NCBI RefSeq assembly: GCF_026241515.1
Contig: NZ_JAPHPW010000002.1
Span: forward strand, 291,657 to 355,656
Source: Vibrio sp. 14G-20
Lineage (GTDB): Bacteria > Pseudomonadota > Gammaproteobacteria > Enterobacterales > Vibrionaceae
Length of the DNA stretch: 64,000 nt
Reading direction: 5' to 3'
Part shown: one piece after another, positions 36,082 through 45,242 of the stretch
How the letters are laid out: each line of letters starts with the position of its first letter
How positions within the stretch are numbered: the stretch's first letter is position 1
Made by a program: the position numbers and the translations under genes
The notes under the pieces: model-generated
Database searches by the model: none
The model's input: only the letters and a program-made list of their open reading frames with translations
Told to the model about the DNA's origin: nothing

Positions 36082-37908
36082 CTAGGCTTCGTTTTTCGGA
36101 GCTTCTGTGTCAGCAGGCTCTTTATCAACAGCCTCTTGCTCAACAATCGGCAGCACCTGTTTTACATAGTTACCTGGTGCCTTGCCAATCACAGGGTTAA
36201 GCTCAGAACCTTGATTGAAAGGTTCGATCTTCTCGTCAGTCTCAAAGCCCTGTAACCACTGGTCCCAGTGTGTCCACCATGAACCTTCGTTATGGCTCGC
36301 ATTTGATAGCCACTCATCAGCAGAATCATCAAGGTTGTCATTCAACCAGAACCCATACTTCTTCTTGTCTGGATGATTAACAATGCCTGCAATATGACCG
36401 GATTCACCCAATACAAAGGTTTTGTTGCCACCCGTATTCAATGCACCGCGATAAGTCCCCTGCCACAAGGCAATATGGTCTTCTTTGGCTGAAATGAAGT
36501 AGCTTGGTATTTTGATCTTATTCAAATCAATCCAAACACCGCCCACTTTCACACCTTTGTCTTGAACCAGTTTGTTTTCAAGATAAAGCTCTCGCAGCAA
36601 GAAGTTATGACACTTAGCTGCTACGTTTGTGCTATCACTGTTCCAGTACAGAAGATCAAACTCCATCGGGCTGCTGCCTTTGAGGTAGTTATCAATGTAG
36701 TAGTTCCAGTAAAGACTGTTTTCACGCAGCAAACTGAACGTCACACTCAATGAGCGACCATCCATATAGCCTTTGGCGTCGTTCTGTTTCTCAATCGCGT
36801 TAATGATCGTTTCGTTGATATACGCGCCAACCTCTCCCGGCTGCGAGAAATCCAACAAGGTGGTAAAGAAGGTCGCTGTTTTGATGCGCTTTTTCATTCG
36901 TTTCGCAGCGTAATAAGCTACCGTCGAAGCCAACACCGTACCGCCAATACAGTAACCGGCTGCATTGATTTGCTCTTTACCTGTGATGTCTTCAATCGCG
37001 GTAACGGCTTTAACCACACCTTCCGTGACATAGTCACCAAACTCAGTGTCTTTCTGCGCTTCACCTGGGTTGCGCCAAGACATCATGAATACGCTATGCC
37101 CTTGCTCAAGTAACCAGCGCGCCATCGAGTTCTTCTCACGAAGATCAAGAATGTAGTACTTATTGATGAACGGCGGAACGATCAACAAAGGCGTCGCGTT
37201 AACCTGCGGTGTCTTTGGATGGTACTGAATCAGTTCAAACAGCTCGTTTTGAAAAACAACATCACCTTCGGTGTTCGCCACATCCACACCCAATCGGAAA
37301 GCGTTATTGTTGGTCATGCGGATCTTGAGTATATCGGCGCTTGCTTCAACGTCCGCTTGTAACTGCTCTAACCCATCGAGAAGGTTTTCACCATTTCGCT
37401 CAAGCGTCAGTTTCATCAACTCTGGATTCGTTGCAATAAAATTGCTTGGAGAAAGTGCATTGATTGCCTGACGAGAAAAGAACGCCACTCTCTCTTTGGT
37501 TTTTTCGTCAATACCCTCGATCGAGTTGATGGTGTCGATATAGCTTTTACTGAATAATAAATAGGATTGTTTGATAAAGCTGTAGAACGGGTCGTTTTTC
37601 CACGCTTCATCAATAAAGCGCTTGTCGCTGCGGTCTTCTGAGATAAGACTCTCGGTGTTGCCCATCAGCGCGGCATTCTGCCAGATCTTAAGTTGCTGTT
37701 CCCACCATTGAGATTGTAACTGAAGTAGAACGGCGGGTTGGTTGGCGGCTTGCTCGAAGATTTTTGATGCATCCTCAAAGTTCAATTCTTGCATCGCTTG
37801 GTTTAGGGGAGATTGCGCGGCTTCCTTGTTTTGTTCAAAGCTTTCCCACCATTGCTGGTTCGTTTGTTGAAGTTTAACAAGGTAGTCCGAAAAGAAGTGT
37901 TGAAACAT
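36082..37908 (-). CDS. phaC: Class I poly(3-hydroxyalkanoate) synthase PhaC
   Basis: Polymerises 3-hydroxybutyryl-CoA into storage polyester at the granule surface. It has an alpha/beta-hydrolase core with the synthase lipase-like box GYCIGG, catalytic Cys-320, the catalytic Asp in ISAKEDHIALW and His in GESGHIAGIVNHP. The 608-residue length is class I. The C-terminal 25 residues are an extra acidic, Glu/Ala/Pro-rich tail (residues about 585-608). It is the last gene of the phaB-phaA-phasin-phaC series. Confidence 0.95.
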   Translation of the reverse strand: MFQHFFSDYLVKLQQTNQQWWESFEQNKEAAQSPLNQAMQELNFEDASKIFEQAANQPAVLLQLQSQWWEQQLKIWQNAALMGNTESLISEDRSDKRFIDEAWKNDPFYSFIKQSYLLFSKSYIDTINSIEGIDEKTKERVAFFSRQAINALSPSNFIATNPELMKLTLERNGENLLDGLEQLQADVEASADILKIRMTNNNAFRLGVDVANTEGDVVFQNELFELIQYHPKTPQVNATPLLIVPPFINKYYILDLREKNSMARWLLEQGHSVFMMSWRNPGEAQKDTEFGDYVTEGVVKAVTAIEDITGKEQINAAGYCIGGTVLASTVAYYAAKRMKKRIKTATFFTTLLDFSQPGEVGAYINETIINAIEKQNDAKGYMDGRSLSVTFSLLRENSLYWNYYIDNYLKGSSPMEFDLLYWNSDSTNVAAKCHNFLLRELYLENKLVQDKGVKVGGVWIDLNKIKIPSYFISAKEDHIALWQGTYRGALNTGGNKTFVLGESGHIAGIVNHPDKKKYGFWLNDNLDDSADEWLSNASHNEGSWWTHWDQWLQGFETDEKIEPFNQGSELNPVIGKAPGNYVKQVLPIVEQEAVDKEPADTEAPKNEA

Positions 37909-37983
37909 AACATGACTCCAATAATCGGAAAATCGCCACCGAGCCTCACAGCAAACACTGCGCTAACTCGATGGCGATTAAAT

Positions 37984-38331
37984 TTATGCAGGTGTAACTG
38001 TTTTCAAGTTTTCAGTTGTTAGTGTTTCAACATCTTCTTTGAACTCTTTTGCAGCAGCTTGCATTTTTGAGCTATCAGTCATCATCTGTTGAGACAATTG
38101 AGTTAGCGCTGCTAGTTGCTGGCTGTTGAAAGCCGTTAGGCTAGTCACGTCTTTGATTTCAGTCACTGCTTTCATTTGCGCAAGACCCATGTCCGTGTAA
38201 GTCTGCATTGCATTCATTTGCAGTTCAGTCATCGTTTGGACGTTCTTTGCAACCAACTTGTTGAACTTTAAGTACGGTTCAAATTGCTTTTCAGTTTGGT
38301 CAGTAATTGTTTTGAAAATATCCGTGTACAT
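37984..38331 (-). CDS. phaP: Phasin-family granule protein
   Basis: A 115-residue amphipathic, largely helical protein (FKTITDQTEKQFEPYLKFNKLVAKNVQTMTEL pattern) of the phasin family, which coats polyhydroxybutyrate granules and controls their size. It sits between phaA and phaC, the same position as in Vibrio cholerae chromosome II. There are no cysteines and no signal peptide. The symbol phaP is by family and location. Confidence 0.9.
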   Translation of the reverse strand: MYTDIFKTITDQTEKQFEPYLKFNKLVAKNVQTMTELQMNAMQTYTDMGLAQMKAVTEIKDVTSLTAFNSQQLAALTQLSQQMMTDSSKMQAAAKEFKEDVETLTTENLKTVTPA

Positions 38332-38462
38332 AAGTAACTCCTGATGAATACATAGTTTAATAAATTTGTGTCACTACCGTTTCAGCCAACGCTCATCGAT
38401 TAACTCACGATGCTTTGAAAAGCTGATCCGATATTTTAAGCTTGCTACCGATATATCAGGCT

Positions 38463-39677
38463 CTAACCTTCAATACCTTTTAGCAAAACAGCGGTTCCCA
38501 TTCCTCCACCCACACAGAGTGAAGCAACGCCATAAGTCATTTTCTGTTCAAGCATTTCATGGATGAGTGAAACAATAATTCGATTGCCTGACGCACCTAA
38601 AGGATGGCCAAGCGCGATTGCACCACCATTCACATTCACCTTTGGCTTGAACGCATCAAGCGGTAAGTCATGCTGCTCTGATAATTGGTACATTACGCCA
38701 AGAGCTTGTGCTGCAAACGCTTCATTCAATTCAAATAAATCTATTTCTTCGAGAGTGAGATTCGCTTTATCAAGCGCTTTAGAAACCGCTTCTACTGGTC
38801 CTAAACCCATAATCTCTGGATCCAAACCTGACTGTGCGTAGCTGGTCAGTTCCACTAAAGGTGTTAGACCATATTTCGCTACCGCCGACTCAGACGCTAA
38901 GATAATCGCACTCGCACCATCATTGATGCCCGAAGCGTTACCCGCCGTGACAGACCCTTCACAGTCAAAGGCTGGGCGAAGCTTTTGCAGACCTTCGAAT
39001 GTCGCGTCTGACTTCGGATACTCATCCGTATCAAAAGTCACGGTTTGTCTACGCTGCTTAACTTCTACAGGCACGATTTGCGCGTTAAACTTACCCGCTT
39101 CAATTGCAGCAACGGCTTTCTGTTGGCTTTCTAAGGCATAGTTATCTTGAGCTAGGCGCGAAATATTTAACGTGTTCGCGATATTCTCAGCAGTCATGCC
39201 CATGTGGTAGTGATTAAACGGATCGGTTAAGCCATCACCAACCAGTAAGTCTTTCATTGAGATGTCACCCATTTTGTGACCATTACGAACGCTCGCTGGT
39301 ACCACAAAAGGAATTTGGGACATCACTTCAACGCCGGCAGCGATAATCACTTCAGCATCTTGTGCTTTGATGTGCGCCGCTGCGTCCATCACTGATTTCA
39401 TGCCACTGCCGCAAATCATGTTCACGCCGTATGCTGGTGTTTCCTCAGGAAGCCCCGCATAGATGGAAGCCTGACGAGCAACCCCCATGCCTTGACCTGC
39501 CGAAATCACGTTGCCGACGATCACTTCATCAATCGCATCTAACGAAATATCGACAGACTCAAGCGCACCTTTGATCGCAACGCCAGCCAGCTCGCCCGCA
39601 GATACGTTTTTTAGCGACCCGGTAAATGCACCAATAGGAGTGCGCTTAGCCGCAACAATAAATACTTTTTCCATCAT
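38463..39677 (-). CDS. phaA: Acetyl-CoA C-acetyltransferase (beta-ketothiolase) PhaA
   Basis: Condenses two acetyl-CoA to acetoacetyl-CoA, the first step of polyhydroxybutyrate synthesis. Active-site Cys-89 in MICGSGMKS, His in GGAIALGHPLGASG, and the second Cys in SLCVGGGMG near the C-terminus are all present; 404 residues is slightly longer than the usual 392. Two adjoining ATGs follow GAAGGGATTGG. The spacing to phaB is 23 nt and to the phasin gene 131 nt. Confidence 0.95.
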   Translation of the reverse strand: MMEKVFIVAAKRTPIGAFTGSLKNVSAGELAGVAIKGALESVDISLDAIDEVIVGNVISAGQGMGVARQASIYAGLPEETPAYGVNMICGSGMKSVMDAAAHIKAQDAEVIIAAGVEVMSQIPFVVPASVRNGHKMGDISMKDLLVGDGLTDPFNHYHMGMTAENIANTLNISRLAQDNYALESQQKAVAAIEAGKFNAQIVPVEVKQRRQTVTFDTDEYPKSDATFEGLQKLRPAFDCEGSVTAGNASGINDGASAIILASESAVAKYGLTPLVELTSYAQSGLDPEIMGLGPVEAVSKALDKANLTLEEIDLFELNEAFAAQALGVMYQLSEQHDLPLDAFKPKVNVNGGAIALGHPLGASGNRIIVSLIHEMLEQKMTYGVASLCVGGGMGTAVLLKGIEG

Positions 39678-39700
39678 TCCAATCCCTTCAGTTTCGCCAA

Positions 39701-40441
39701 TTAGTGCATGTACAAGCCGCCATTCACAGACAATGTTTCGCCTGTAATGTACGCGCCAGATTGACTCGCTAAAAAGCCCACTGCGTCTGCAATTTCAACA
39801 GGTGTCGCTAAGCGTTTCATCGGGATTTGGTTCTTGATTGAATCCAGTACTTCAGGCTTCATTTGCTCAACCATAGGAGTTGCTGTGTAGCCAGGAGCAA
39901 TTACGTTCACGGTTACGCCGCTACGAGCGCCTTCCGCAGCCAATGCTTTAGAGAAACCAATCATTCCAGCTTTTGCTGCCGAGTAGTTAGTTTGTCCAAA
40001 TTGGCCTTTAAGACCATTGACGGAAGAGATGTTGATGACTCGGCAGTTACCCTTTTCACACATAGGAGCGAACAAAGGTTGAGTCACGTTGAACAAACTG
40101 TTTAAGTTCGTTTCGATAACCTCTTTCCACGCTTCGGCATCCATCTTTTTAAAGACGCTATCACGTGTAATACCTGCGTTATTGACCAGCACATCCACCG
40201 TGCCTTCTTCTTCTAACAACTTGCTTAAGCTCAGCGCACATTCCGCAGTATTGGTAACATCTAATTCAAACAATCTCACTTGATCTTCGGTGAATTGTTT
40301 TTCATTAAACCAATCCAATGCACATTGGTAATTTCCAGTAAAATAAGTCGCGATAACACGATAGCCGTCTGCAACTAATTTAGAGGAAATTGCTGAGCCG
40401 ATACCGCCTTTTGACCCTGTAATTAAAGCAAGCTTTTTCAT
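39701..40441 (-). CDS. phaB: Acetoacetyl-CoA reductase PhaB
   Basis: NADPH-dependent short-chain dehydrogenase reducing acetoacetyl-CoA to (R)-3-hydroxybutyryl-CoA. Cofactor loop TGSKGGIGSAI near the N-terminus, NNAG at about 86, Ser in INISSVNG and catalytic YSAAK follow in family order. The frame extends to an ATG at 40453, but the next ATG at 40441 gives the normal N-terminus MKKLALITGSKGG and has AAGGGATGG upstream, so it is chosen (246 residues). It is the first gene of the pha operon. Confidence 0.93.
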   Translation of the reverse strand: MKKLALITGSKGGIGSAISSKLVADGYRVIATYFTGNYQCALDWFNEKQFTEDQVRLFELDVTNTAECALSLSKLLEEEGTVDVLVNNAGITRDSVFKKMDAEAWKEVIETNLNSLFNVTQPLFAPMCEKGNCRVINISSVNGLKGQFGQTNYSAAKAGMIGFSKALAAEGARSGVTVNVIAPGYTATPMVEQMKPEVLDSIKNQIPMKRLATPVEIADAVGFLASQSGAYITGETLSVNGGLYMH

Positions 40442-40927
40442 TAATGGTTCCATCCCTTACAAGCAATTAAATAACAATGATGTTAATAAGATAATGTCTT
40501 AGTTGATAATTAAATTTTTCGTTTTGCTTTAATTAAACCCTACAACTCAAGATCAAAAAGTATTATTACAAATATAAAATATTTCCGTATTATGATTAAA
40601 AACTAGACTTGCATCCCAAAATCAATGAAATGTTACACATATGCAAACCAATGCAAGACTATGATATTAGTAAGGTTTATTTAATTTCACTTTTATCACC
40701 AAGCCGATAAGCCATTGTTTACCATAAATAAAATGATGCTCTCCAACTTATTTCAAGAATAATGCAACATTGGAAAATCAAACAATTGACGGTGCAAATA
40801 ATAATCAGACCATTATTTCTTATTAATAAATCTATCGAGGCTAACCTATATCGAGTTCAATATAATTTAATGCTTAAATTCATAGTAACTAACTGTTTGA
40901 TTAGGTCATAAAAACATATAGGTAATA
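40442..40927. promoter_or_regulatory. AT-rich leader and promoter region of the pha operon
   Basis: Nearly 500 nt without a gene, very AT-rich, upstream of phaB. It must contain the pha promoter. I see no clear palindrome, and several A/T runs make -10 assignment arbitrary. Confidence 0.35.
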
Positions 40928-40962
40928 AAAAAGCCCACTCTCGCTGAGAGCAGGCTTTCGGT
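40928..40962 (-). terminator. Terminator of the SH3-like protein gene
   Basis: AGCC...GAGAGCAGGCT folds with ACTCTC (40932-40957), with a small internal mismatch. On the minus strand six T residues follow, so it ends the gene at 41027-41695. Confidence 0.65.
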
Positions 40963-41026
40963 CTAAATCAATAAATAGAAAGGTTAATCGCTATTAATAC
41001 ATCGAATATTAATAACGGAGTGGATC

Positions 41027-41695
41027 TTACTTAGTAAATATTTCATTTGTATTTACATCTAAATAAATTTTATTTTCAAGAGACAGTCCACCACAATAGA
41101 TAAAATAGACATCTCGGTCACTGTACTTCACCGATTTCACCCAACCACCTAGTTCCTCGAAGTCACTTGGGTCACATTCGCCATCAGAGATCAGCTCTGC
41201 AACCGTATTGCGGAACTTCTCTTTATGGATCTTCAGATCGTCGGATTTGACCAAATATGAATCCAATATCTCTATGCTTTCTTTCTCGGAAATAATCACT
41301 TCATCATTCGATAGGCCAGACATCGAAACCCATTCGGCTGTCTGTGGCCCGCCTTCTTTTAGAACGATGTAATCTGAGATACGTGCCCATTCACCCTGCT
41401 TTTCGAGCACTTCGACTTTTTCGCCTTTGTAGAGGTGGTCTGTTATCAGACCATCAATTTCCGGCTGTTCTACCACTTCAAGCTTTCTATCCAGAACGTA
41501 AAACTCTGTCTGCTCTGGCTCAGGTTTAAGTTCCATGATCGGTTTTAAATCAGCTTCAGGCTGAGCAACTTCTTCAACGGACTCTTCGGTTTTCTCTGCT
41601 GGTGTTGGGTCTTTTTTCATAACAAAGAAGTAGTACGCCGCTCCTCCTCCGCCCAATATTAACAATACAAGTAAAGCGATCAGCGCTTTTTTCAT
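41027..41695 (-). CDS. Membrane-anchored protein with SH3-like domain
   Basis: A 222-residue envelope protein of unknown role. One N-terminal membrane anchor (ALIALLVLLILGGGGAAYYFF), a Pro/Glu-rich spacer (about 30-65), then a bacterial-SH3-like segment (LITDHLYKGEKVEVLEKQGEWARISDYIVL and AEWVSMSGL), and a C-terminal domain with two cysteines (CDPSDFEELGGW; YFIYCGGL). The frame is open much farther upstream, but the ATG at 41695 has GGTGGA just before it and gives a normal anchor, so the upstream stretch is rejected. It is divergent from the next gene. SH3-like domains often bind cell-wall peptides. Confidence 0.75.
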   Translation of the reverse strand: MKKALIALLVLLILGGGGAAYYFFVMKKDPTPAEKTEESVEEVAQPEADLKPIMELKPEPEQTEFYVLDRKLEVVEQPEIDGLITDHLYKGEKVEVLEKQGEWARISDYIVLKEGGPQTAEWVSMSGLSNDEVIISEKESIEILDSYLVKSDDLKIHKEKFRNTVAELISDGECDPSDFEELGGWVKSVKYSDRDVYFIYCGGLSLENKIYLDVNTNEIFTK

Positions 41696-41800
41696 CAAAT
41701 CCACCAGCTCTTCCGTTTTAGGTATACATGAAGTGTACATCAACTCATGCTGCCACTCATCTATACTCTCTATAGAGAGCACGGTAAGTAGAGGAAAGTC

Positions 41801-42376
41801 ATGCGTTTTTGGGTAAAGGTTATCATTATGAGTATACCTTTGATTGCCAATGTCGCGGTCGCAAGCCATTGCAATCGTGAAAACTGGCAAACACTGCTGG
41901 ATCGCCAACTCGTATTTGAAGGTCGCTACAACCAATACACCAAAGAATTCAACCAAGTGCTCTCAACCTATGAATCACAAACACTGCTATCTAAACACTT
42001 CAACGAAACACAGATCATTGAGCTTTGGGCGAAGTATGAAGAAAGGTTTAATACACAGCTCAATAGTCATATGAATACCGCTTATGATGTCTCTGAAGTT
42101 TTGTTAAAACAGGCATACATCGTTTCTAGCGAACTAGAAGGAGCTCAGTCTCTCACTCGCTCATGGCAAGCCGTTGCTCAACACTGTGCTAAAGCAAAAC
42201 TACCGCGCCAATCTGAAAGCGCACAATCGCATGTGACAAGTTCACAATCGCTCTCCAAAGATCTCCATACACTCAGTGATAAATTCCGTCAGCTGTCGTC
42301 AAAGTATCGTAAAGAAGCCAATATGATAGATGAAGCACGTCATGCAAAGGCACTGATAAACGATGCATCAAACTGA
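41801..42376 (+). CDS. Exported helical protein of unknown function
   Basis: A 191-residue protein with a signal peptide (VKVIIMSIPLIANVAVAS), then an almost wholly helical mature part with many Gln, Glu and Leu (LLDRQLVFEGRYNQYTKEFNQVL, SQSLSKDLHTLSDKFRQLSSKYRKEANMI), suggesting a periplasmic coiled coil. Two cysteines (24 and about 126 of the precursor) may pair. I do not recognise a family. It is divergent from the SH3-like protein gene, with 105 nt between the starts, so the two may share control. Confidence 0.7.
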   Translation: MRFWVKVIIMSIPLIANVAVASHCNRENWQTLLDRQLVFEGRYNQYTKEFNQVLSTYESQTLLSKHFNETQIIELWAKYEERFNTQLNSHMNTAYDVSEVLLKQAYIVSSELEGAQSLTRSWQAVAQHCAKAKLPRQSESAQSHVTSSQSLSKDLHTLSDKFRQLSSKYRKEANMIDEARHAKALINDASN

Positions 42377-42645
42377 AACCCACATTCAACTTTCTCTGTT
42401 CATCGACTGGATATCTCGTTGTAACAGACTATTCTCCTGCCAAAATATCCAGAAAAATCGTTAATCAAAGCTTTATCAATAGCTTGTAAAGCTAATGTGG
42501 TAACTATCAACAATAAAGTTCACTTTCCGACCAACGCAAGCAAATATGTGAGATATTCATCACAAAATAGATTTACAAACGCCAAGAAATTGTTATCATG
42601 ATTATTCATATAACTTAATAACAAGAAACATTTTGGCTAGGTAAT

Positions 42646-42888
42646 ATGCAAAAAACTATGGCTTTCAACTGCTTGAGTAACACGGAATGGACTGCGGAGA
42701 TAAGAGGTAAACTTTTATCTGTAGCTAAACACATGGAAGAGTTCGGTTCAGTAAGTGAGCTAGAGCTATGTAAGATATTTGGAGAGACGATTTGGAATGA
42801 CGGTGTGGATTATCATTCACATGCTTTTTCATTCAGAATTAACGCTCAAACTGGGGATTGTTCAATCTCTAACTTTAAGTATCACTAA
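42646..42888 (+). CDS. Small hypothetical protein (80 residues)
   Basis: A short soluble protein without signal peptide or membrane segment; it has a helical N-terminal half (WTAEIRGKLLSVAKHMEEFG, ELELCKIFGETIW) and a strand-like end (HAFSFRINAQTGDCSISNFKYH). AGGT precedes the ATG and a terminator follows, which supports a real gene. Function unknown. Confidence 0.65.
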   Translation: MQKTMAFNCLSNTEWTAEIRGKLLSVAKHMEEFGSVSELELCKIFGETIWNDGVDYHSHAFSFRINAQTGDCSISNFKYH

Positions 42889-42904
42889 GTTTTGCACCTA
42901 TCAT

Positions 42905-42943
42905 ATACGGAGTACCTTTCACGAGGTGCTCCGTTTTTTATTG
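42905..42943. terminator. Rho-independent terminator
   Basis: ACGGAG..ACCT (42907-42917) pairs with AGGT.CTCCGT (42924-42934), one mismatch, followed by six T residues. It ends the 80-residue protein gene. Confidence 0.82.
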
Positions 42944-43057
42944 CTTGGAACCTGACAACTTATCGATGACATTTAACATTGACGGCACTTCTAACTCAAG
43001 AGCAAACCATTTCGATTTCAGCTCATTCAGCCGCCGCGTAGCTGCTCTAATTTTGGT

Positions 43058-43516
43058 TTAATCGGTATAAATTGGCAGTGCCGCGTTGCCTTTTACTTGT
43101 CTTATCGCAAGGTGAGTATGGATGTCTTTCACGTTAGAGAGCCTTTGAAGTTTTCTTGTAAATGCCTCGTAGGCCATCAAGTTAGGACTAACCACCTCTA
43201 AGAGATAATCATAAGCCCCAGATACAACGTGGCAACTGATAACCTCCTCCATCCCTACAACAGCCCCTTCAAACTTATTAATCGACACTTCTTGGTGATT
43301 GTTTAAGCTTACCTCAACAAATACACTCATTGCGATGCCAACTTGCTCTCGAGACAAGCTCACACGATAACCGTCAATAATGCCCTTTTCTTCTAGCCTT
43401 TTGACCCGCCTTGCGCAAGGCGACGGTGACAAACCCACTTCGTCAGCAAGTTCAGCCGTGGTTAACCTGCCATCTTTTTGTAGCAGTTCGAGAAGATGTC
43501 TATCAATTCTATCCAT
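43058..43516 (-). CDS. Lrp/AsnC-family transcription regulator
   Basis: A 152-residue feast/famine regulator: helix-turn-helix at the N-terminus (MDRIDRHLLELLQKDGRL, LADEVGLSPSPCARRVKRLEEKGII) and a C-terminal RAM domain that binds amino acids and forms octamers. The upstream in-frame start at 43528 is a TTG; the ATG at 43516 matches the family N-terminus. It is divergent from an EamA exporter, which it probably controls in response to the exported amino acid. Confidence 0.9.
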   Translation of the reverse strand: MDRIDRHLLELLQKDGRLTTAELADEVGLSPSPCARRVKRLEEKGIIDGYRVSLSREQVGIAMSVFVEVSLNNHQEVSINKFEGAVVGMEEVISCHVVSGAYDYLLEVVSPNLMAYEAFTRKLQRLSNVKDIHTHLAIRQVKGNAALPIYTD

Positions 43517-43665
43517 AGCAAATGCCAAACATTAGTTAAATCCGTTAATTATTTGGCAAATATTAGCAGAAATCCTCAACGATAGCTCAAGTTAGACCAA
43601 AACTTGCCAACCTGTGGCACACCAACTATCCCATAATGGGCCATCACCCACTCTCCTTTTATATT

Positions 43666-44595
43666 ATGAATCTTGGCTACTTATCTATTACTGTCACCCT
43701 ACTCATTTGGGCGAGCTTTTTCCTGTCTCTTAAAGGCGGAGCAAATTCAGATTTAACACCTGCAGATATCGCTCTCACAAGGTTTCTCATACCGGCTTTG
43801 GTGTTATTGCCTCTGATGTGGAAAGCACGCAGTGCGATTGCTGAAGTCCCAAAACGATATCTAACGGGTATGTTTGTGGGTAGCGGATTACCTTATCTAC
43901 TTGTTGCAGGGACAGCCATGCAGTTTGTTCCAGTATCACACGGGAGTGCTTTGGTTCCGGGAACGCTTCCTCTATTCGTAACAGGAATCGCGGTACTCTT
44001 TTTTAAACAACCGCTTAGCCGGCACCGTGTCGTTGGTTTAGGTCTTGTTTTACTCGGGATATTGTTGTTTCTAGGAAATAGCTTAAGCAGCTTCAACTTT
44101 GAATACACCAAAGGTCACTTGTTGTTTTTGTGCGGCAGTTTGATGTGGGCGACTTTTACCATCTCAGCACGTGTTGCCAACCTTAATGCGCTCGTGAGTG
44201 CAGGTTTTATCTCATTCTGTTCCACTTTGCTACTACTGATCCTTATCCTTACAGGAACCCTTCCTAGCCATTTAATGAGTACACCAATTGCTCAATGGCC
44301 AGTCACAGAGCTTACCGTGCATTCAGCGGTACAAGGCGTTGGTGCAGGTTTAATCGCGGCTTTCACTTATTTATATGCTGTAAACACGTTAGGGGCGGAG
44401 CGTTCAGCAGCATTTGGCAGTGCAACTCCAGCCGTAGCAACTTTGTTGGCGATCCCACTGTTCAACGAGATTCCGGATACGATGACTTGGTTAGCACTTG
44501 GTTCAATTTGTATCGGCAGCTTGGTCGCGAGCAACATTTTCATGAGAAACGACCAGTCTATGCAGTATCAACCGCCAAGCCATAACAAAGCCTGA
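43666..44595 (+). CDS. EamA/DMT-family transporter
   Basis: Inner-membrane drug/metabolite transporter of the EamA type, with ten membrane segments in two similar halves (TVTLLIWASFFLSLKGG at the start; second half from KGHLLFLCGSLMWATF). Such carriers export amino acids or other small metabolites. The Lrp-type regulator on the opposite strand favours an amino acid exporter; the substrate is unknown. The frame opens at an ATG at 43636 but the ATG at 43666 gives the usual N-terminus of the family; neither has a strong ribosome site. Confidence 0.85.
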   Translation: MNLGYLSITVTLLIWASFFLSLKGGANSDLTPADIALTRFLIPALVLLPLMWKARSAIAEVPKRYLTGMFVGSGLPYLLVAGTAMQFVPVSHGSALVPGTLPLFVTGIAVLFFKQPLSRHRVVGLGLVLLGILLFLGNSLSSFNFEYTKGHLLFLCGSLMWATFTISARVANLNALVSAGFISFCSTLLLLILILTGTLPSHLMSTPIAQWPVTELTVHSAVQGVGAGLIAAFTYLYAVNTLGAERSAAFGSATPAVATLLAIPLFNEIPDTMTWLALGSICIGSLVASNIFMRNDQSMQYQPPSHNKA

Positions 44596-44655
44596 TACTG
44601 CGTTCCAACCTAAATACAGTTCCCCTAAACATCAATTTTAGGGCTTGCAGTACAC

Positions 44656-44683
44656 AGATAAGCCTACCAACGTAGGCTTATCT
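44656..44683. terminator. Perfect hairpin after the EamA gene
   Basis: A perfect 12-bp stem (44656-44667 with 44672-44683) closes a CAAC loop. It is followed by AAAATCTGCTTTTTC, so termination on the plus strand is possible though the T run is offset. Confidence 0.6.
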
Positions 44684-44753
44684 AAAATCTGCTTTTTCTG
44701 AGCTCGCTTCTCCATTAAACTGTCCGACCTTTTTGCAGATCCAAGAGAACACC

Positions 44754-45209
44754 ATGCAACGCGATTACACTTTAACTTGCTTAAACAACATGCCTCGTGA
44801 AGAACTAGAAGAATTTAGTTTAAGAATGATTCATCGCCTTGTCCCTGAAGATGCAATGACGGAACTGTTTACGTTCGAACAGGAAGAAGTGACCAATGAA
44901 GAGCGTATGCAATCAGCGAAATTTGATGCGATGCTTCGAATGACTGCAATCGCGCTGAGTGAAGTGAATCTTGCGTTTAGTGAGTCGGATAACTCGCAAC
45001 AAAACATCGAGCGCATGACTCGACTATTGCTTTGGCACTTCTATGCAATGTCGTTCAACCTTGAGCAAGCGATCAGCCTTGAAACTCACTGTGACAAAGT
45101 CGAGAAGATTTTGTTGAAAGCACCGACAGAAGCATTTGCTTGGGTAAAAGAGCTCACAGAGCTGCTTCACTTCTATGCTGAAGTGAATGACGACAAAGAA
45201 AACGGATAG
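44754..45209 (+). CDS. Uncharacterised helical protein
   Basis: A 151-residue cytoplasmic protein, acidic and all-helical (NMPREELEEFSLRMIHRLVPEDAM; IERMTRLLLWHFYAMSFNLEQAISLETHCDKVEKILL). No known motif is recognised. The frame opens at a TTG at 44733, but the ATG at 44754 with AAGAG upstream is the better start. It is convergent with the histidine kinase gene, 33 nt away, without a visible terminator between. Confidence 0.7.
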   Translation: MQRDYTLTCLNNMPREELEEFSLRMIHRLVPEDAMTELFTFEQEEVTNEERMQSAKFDAMLRMTAIALSEVNLAFSESDNSQQNIERMTRLLLWHFYAMSFNLEQAISLETHCDKVEKILLKAPTEAFAWVKELTELLHFYAEVNDDKENG

Positions 45210-45242
45210 ACTCGAATATCTCCGAGCCGAAGGCAGACAGAA

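Noticed and set aside
41696..41956. Upstream extension of the SH3-like protein frame
   Set aside because: The 87 extra residues overlap the start of the divergent gene, would bury the membrane anchor, and a good ribosome site stands before the ATG at 41695.
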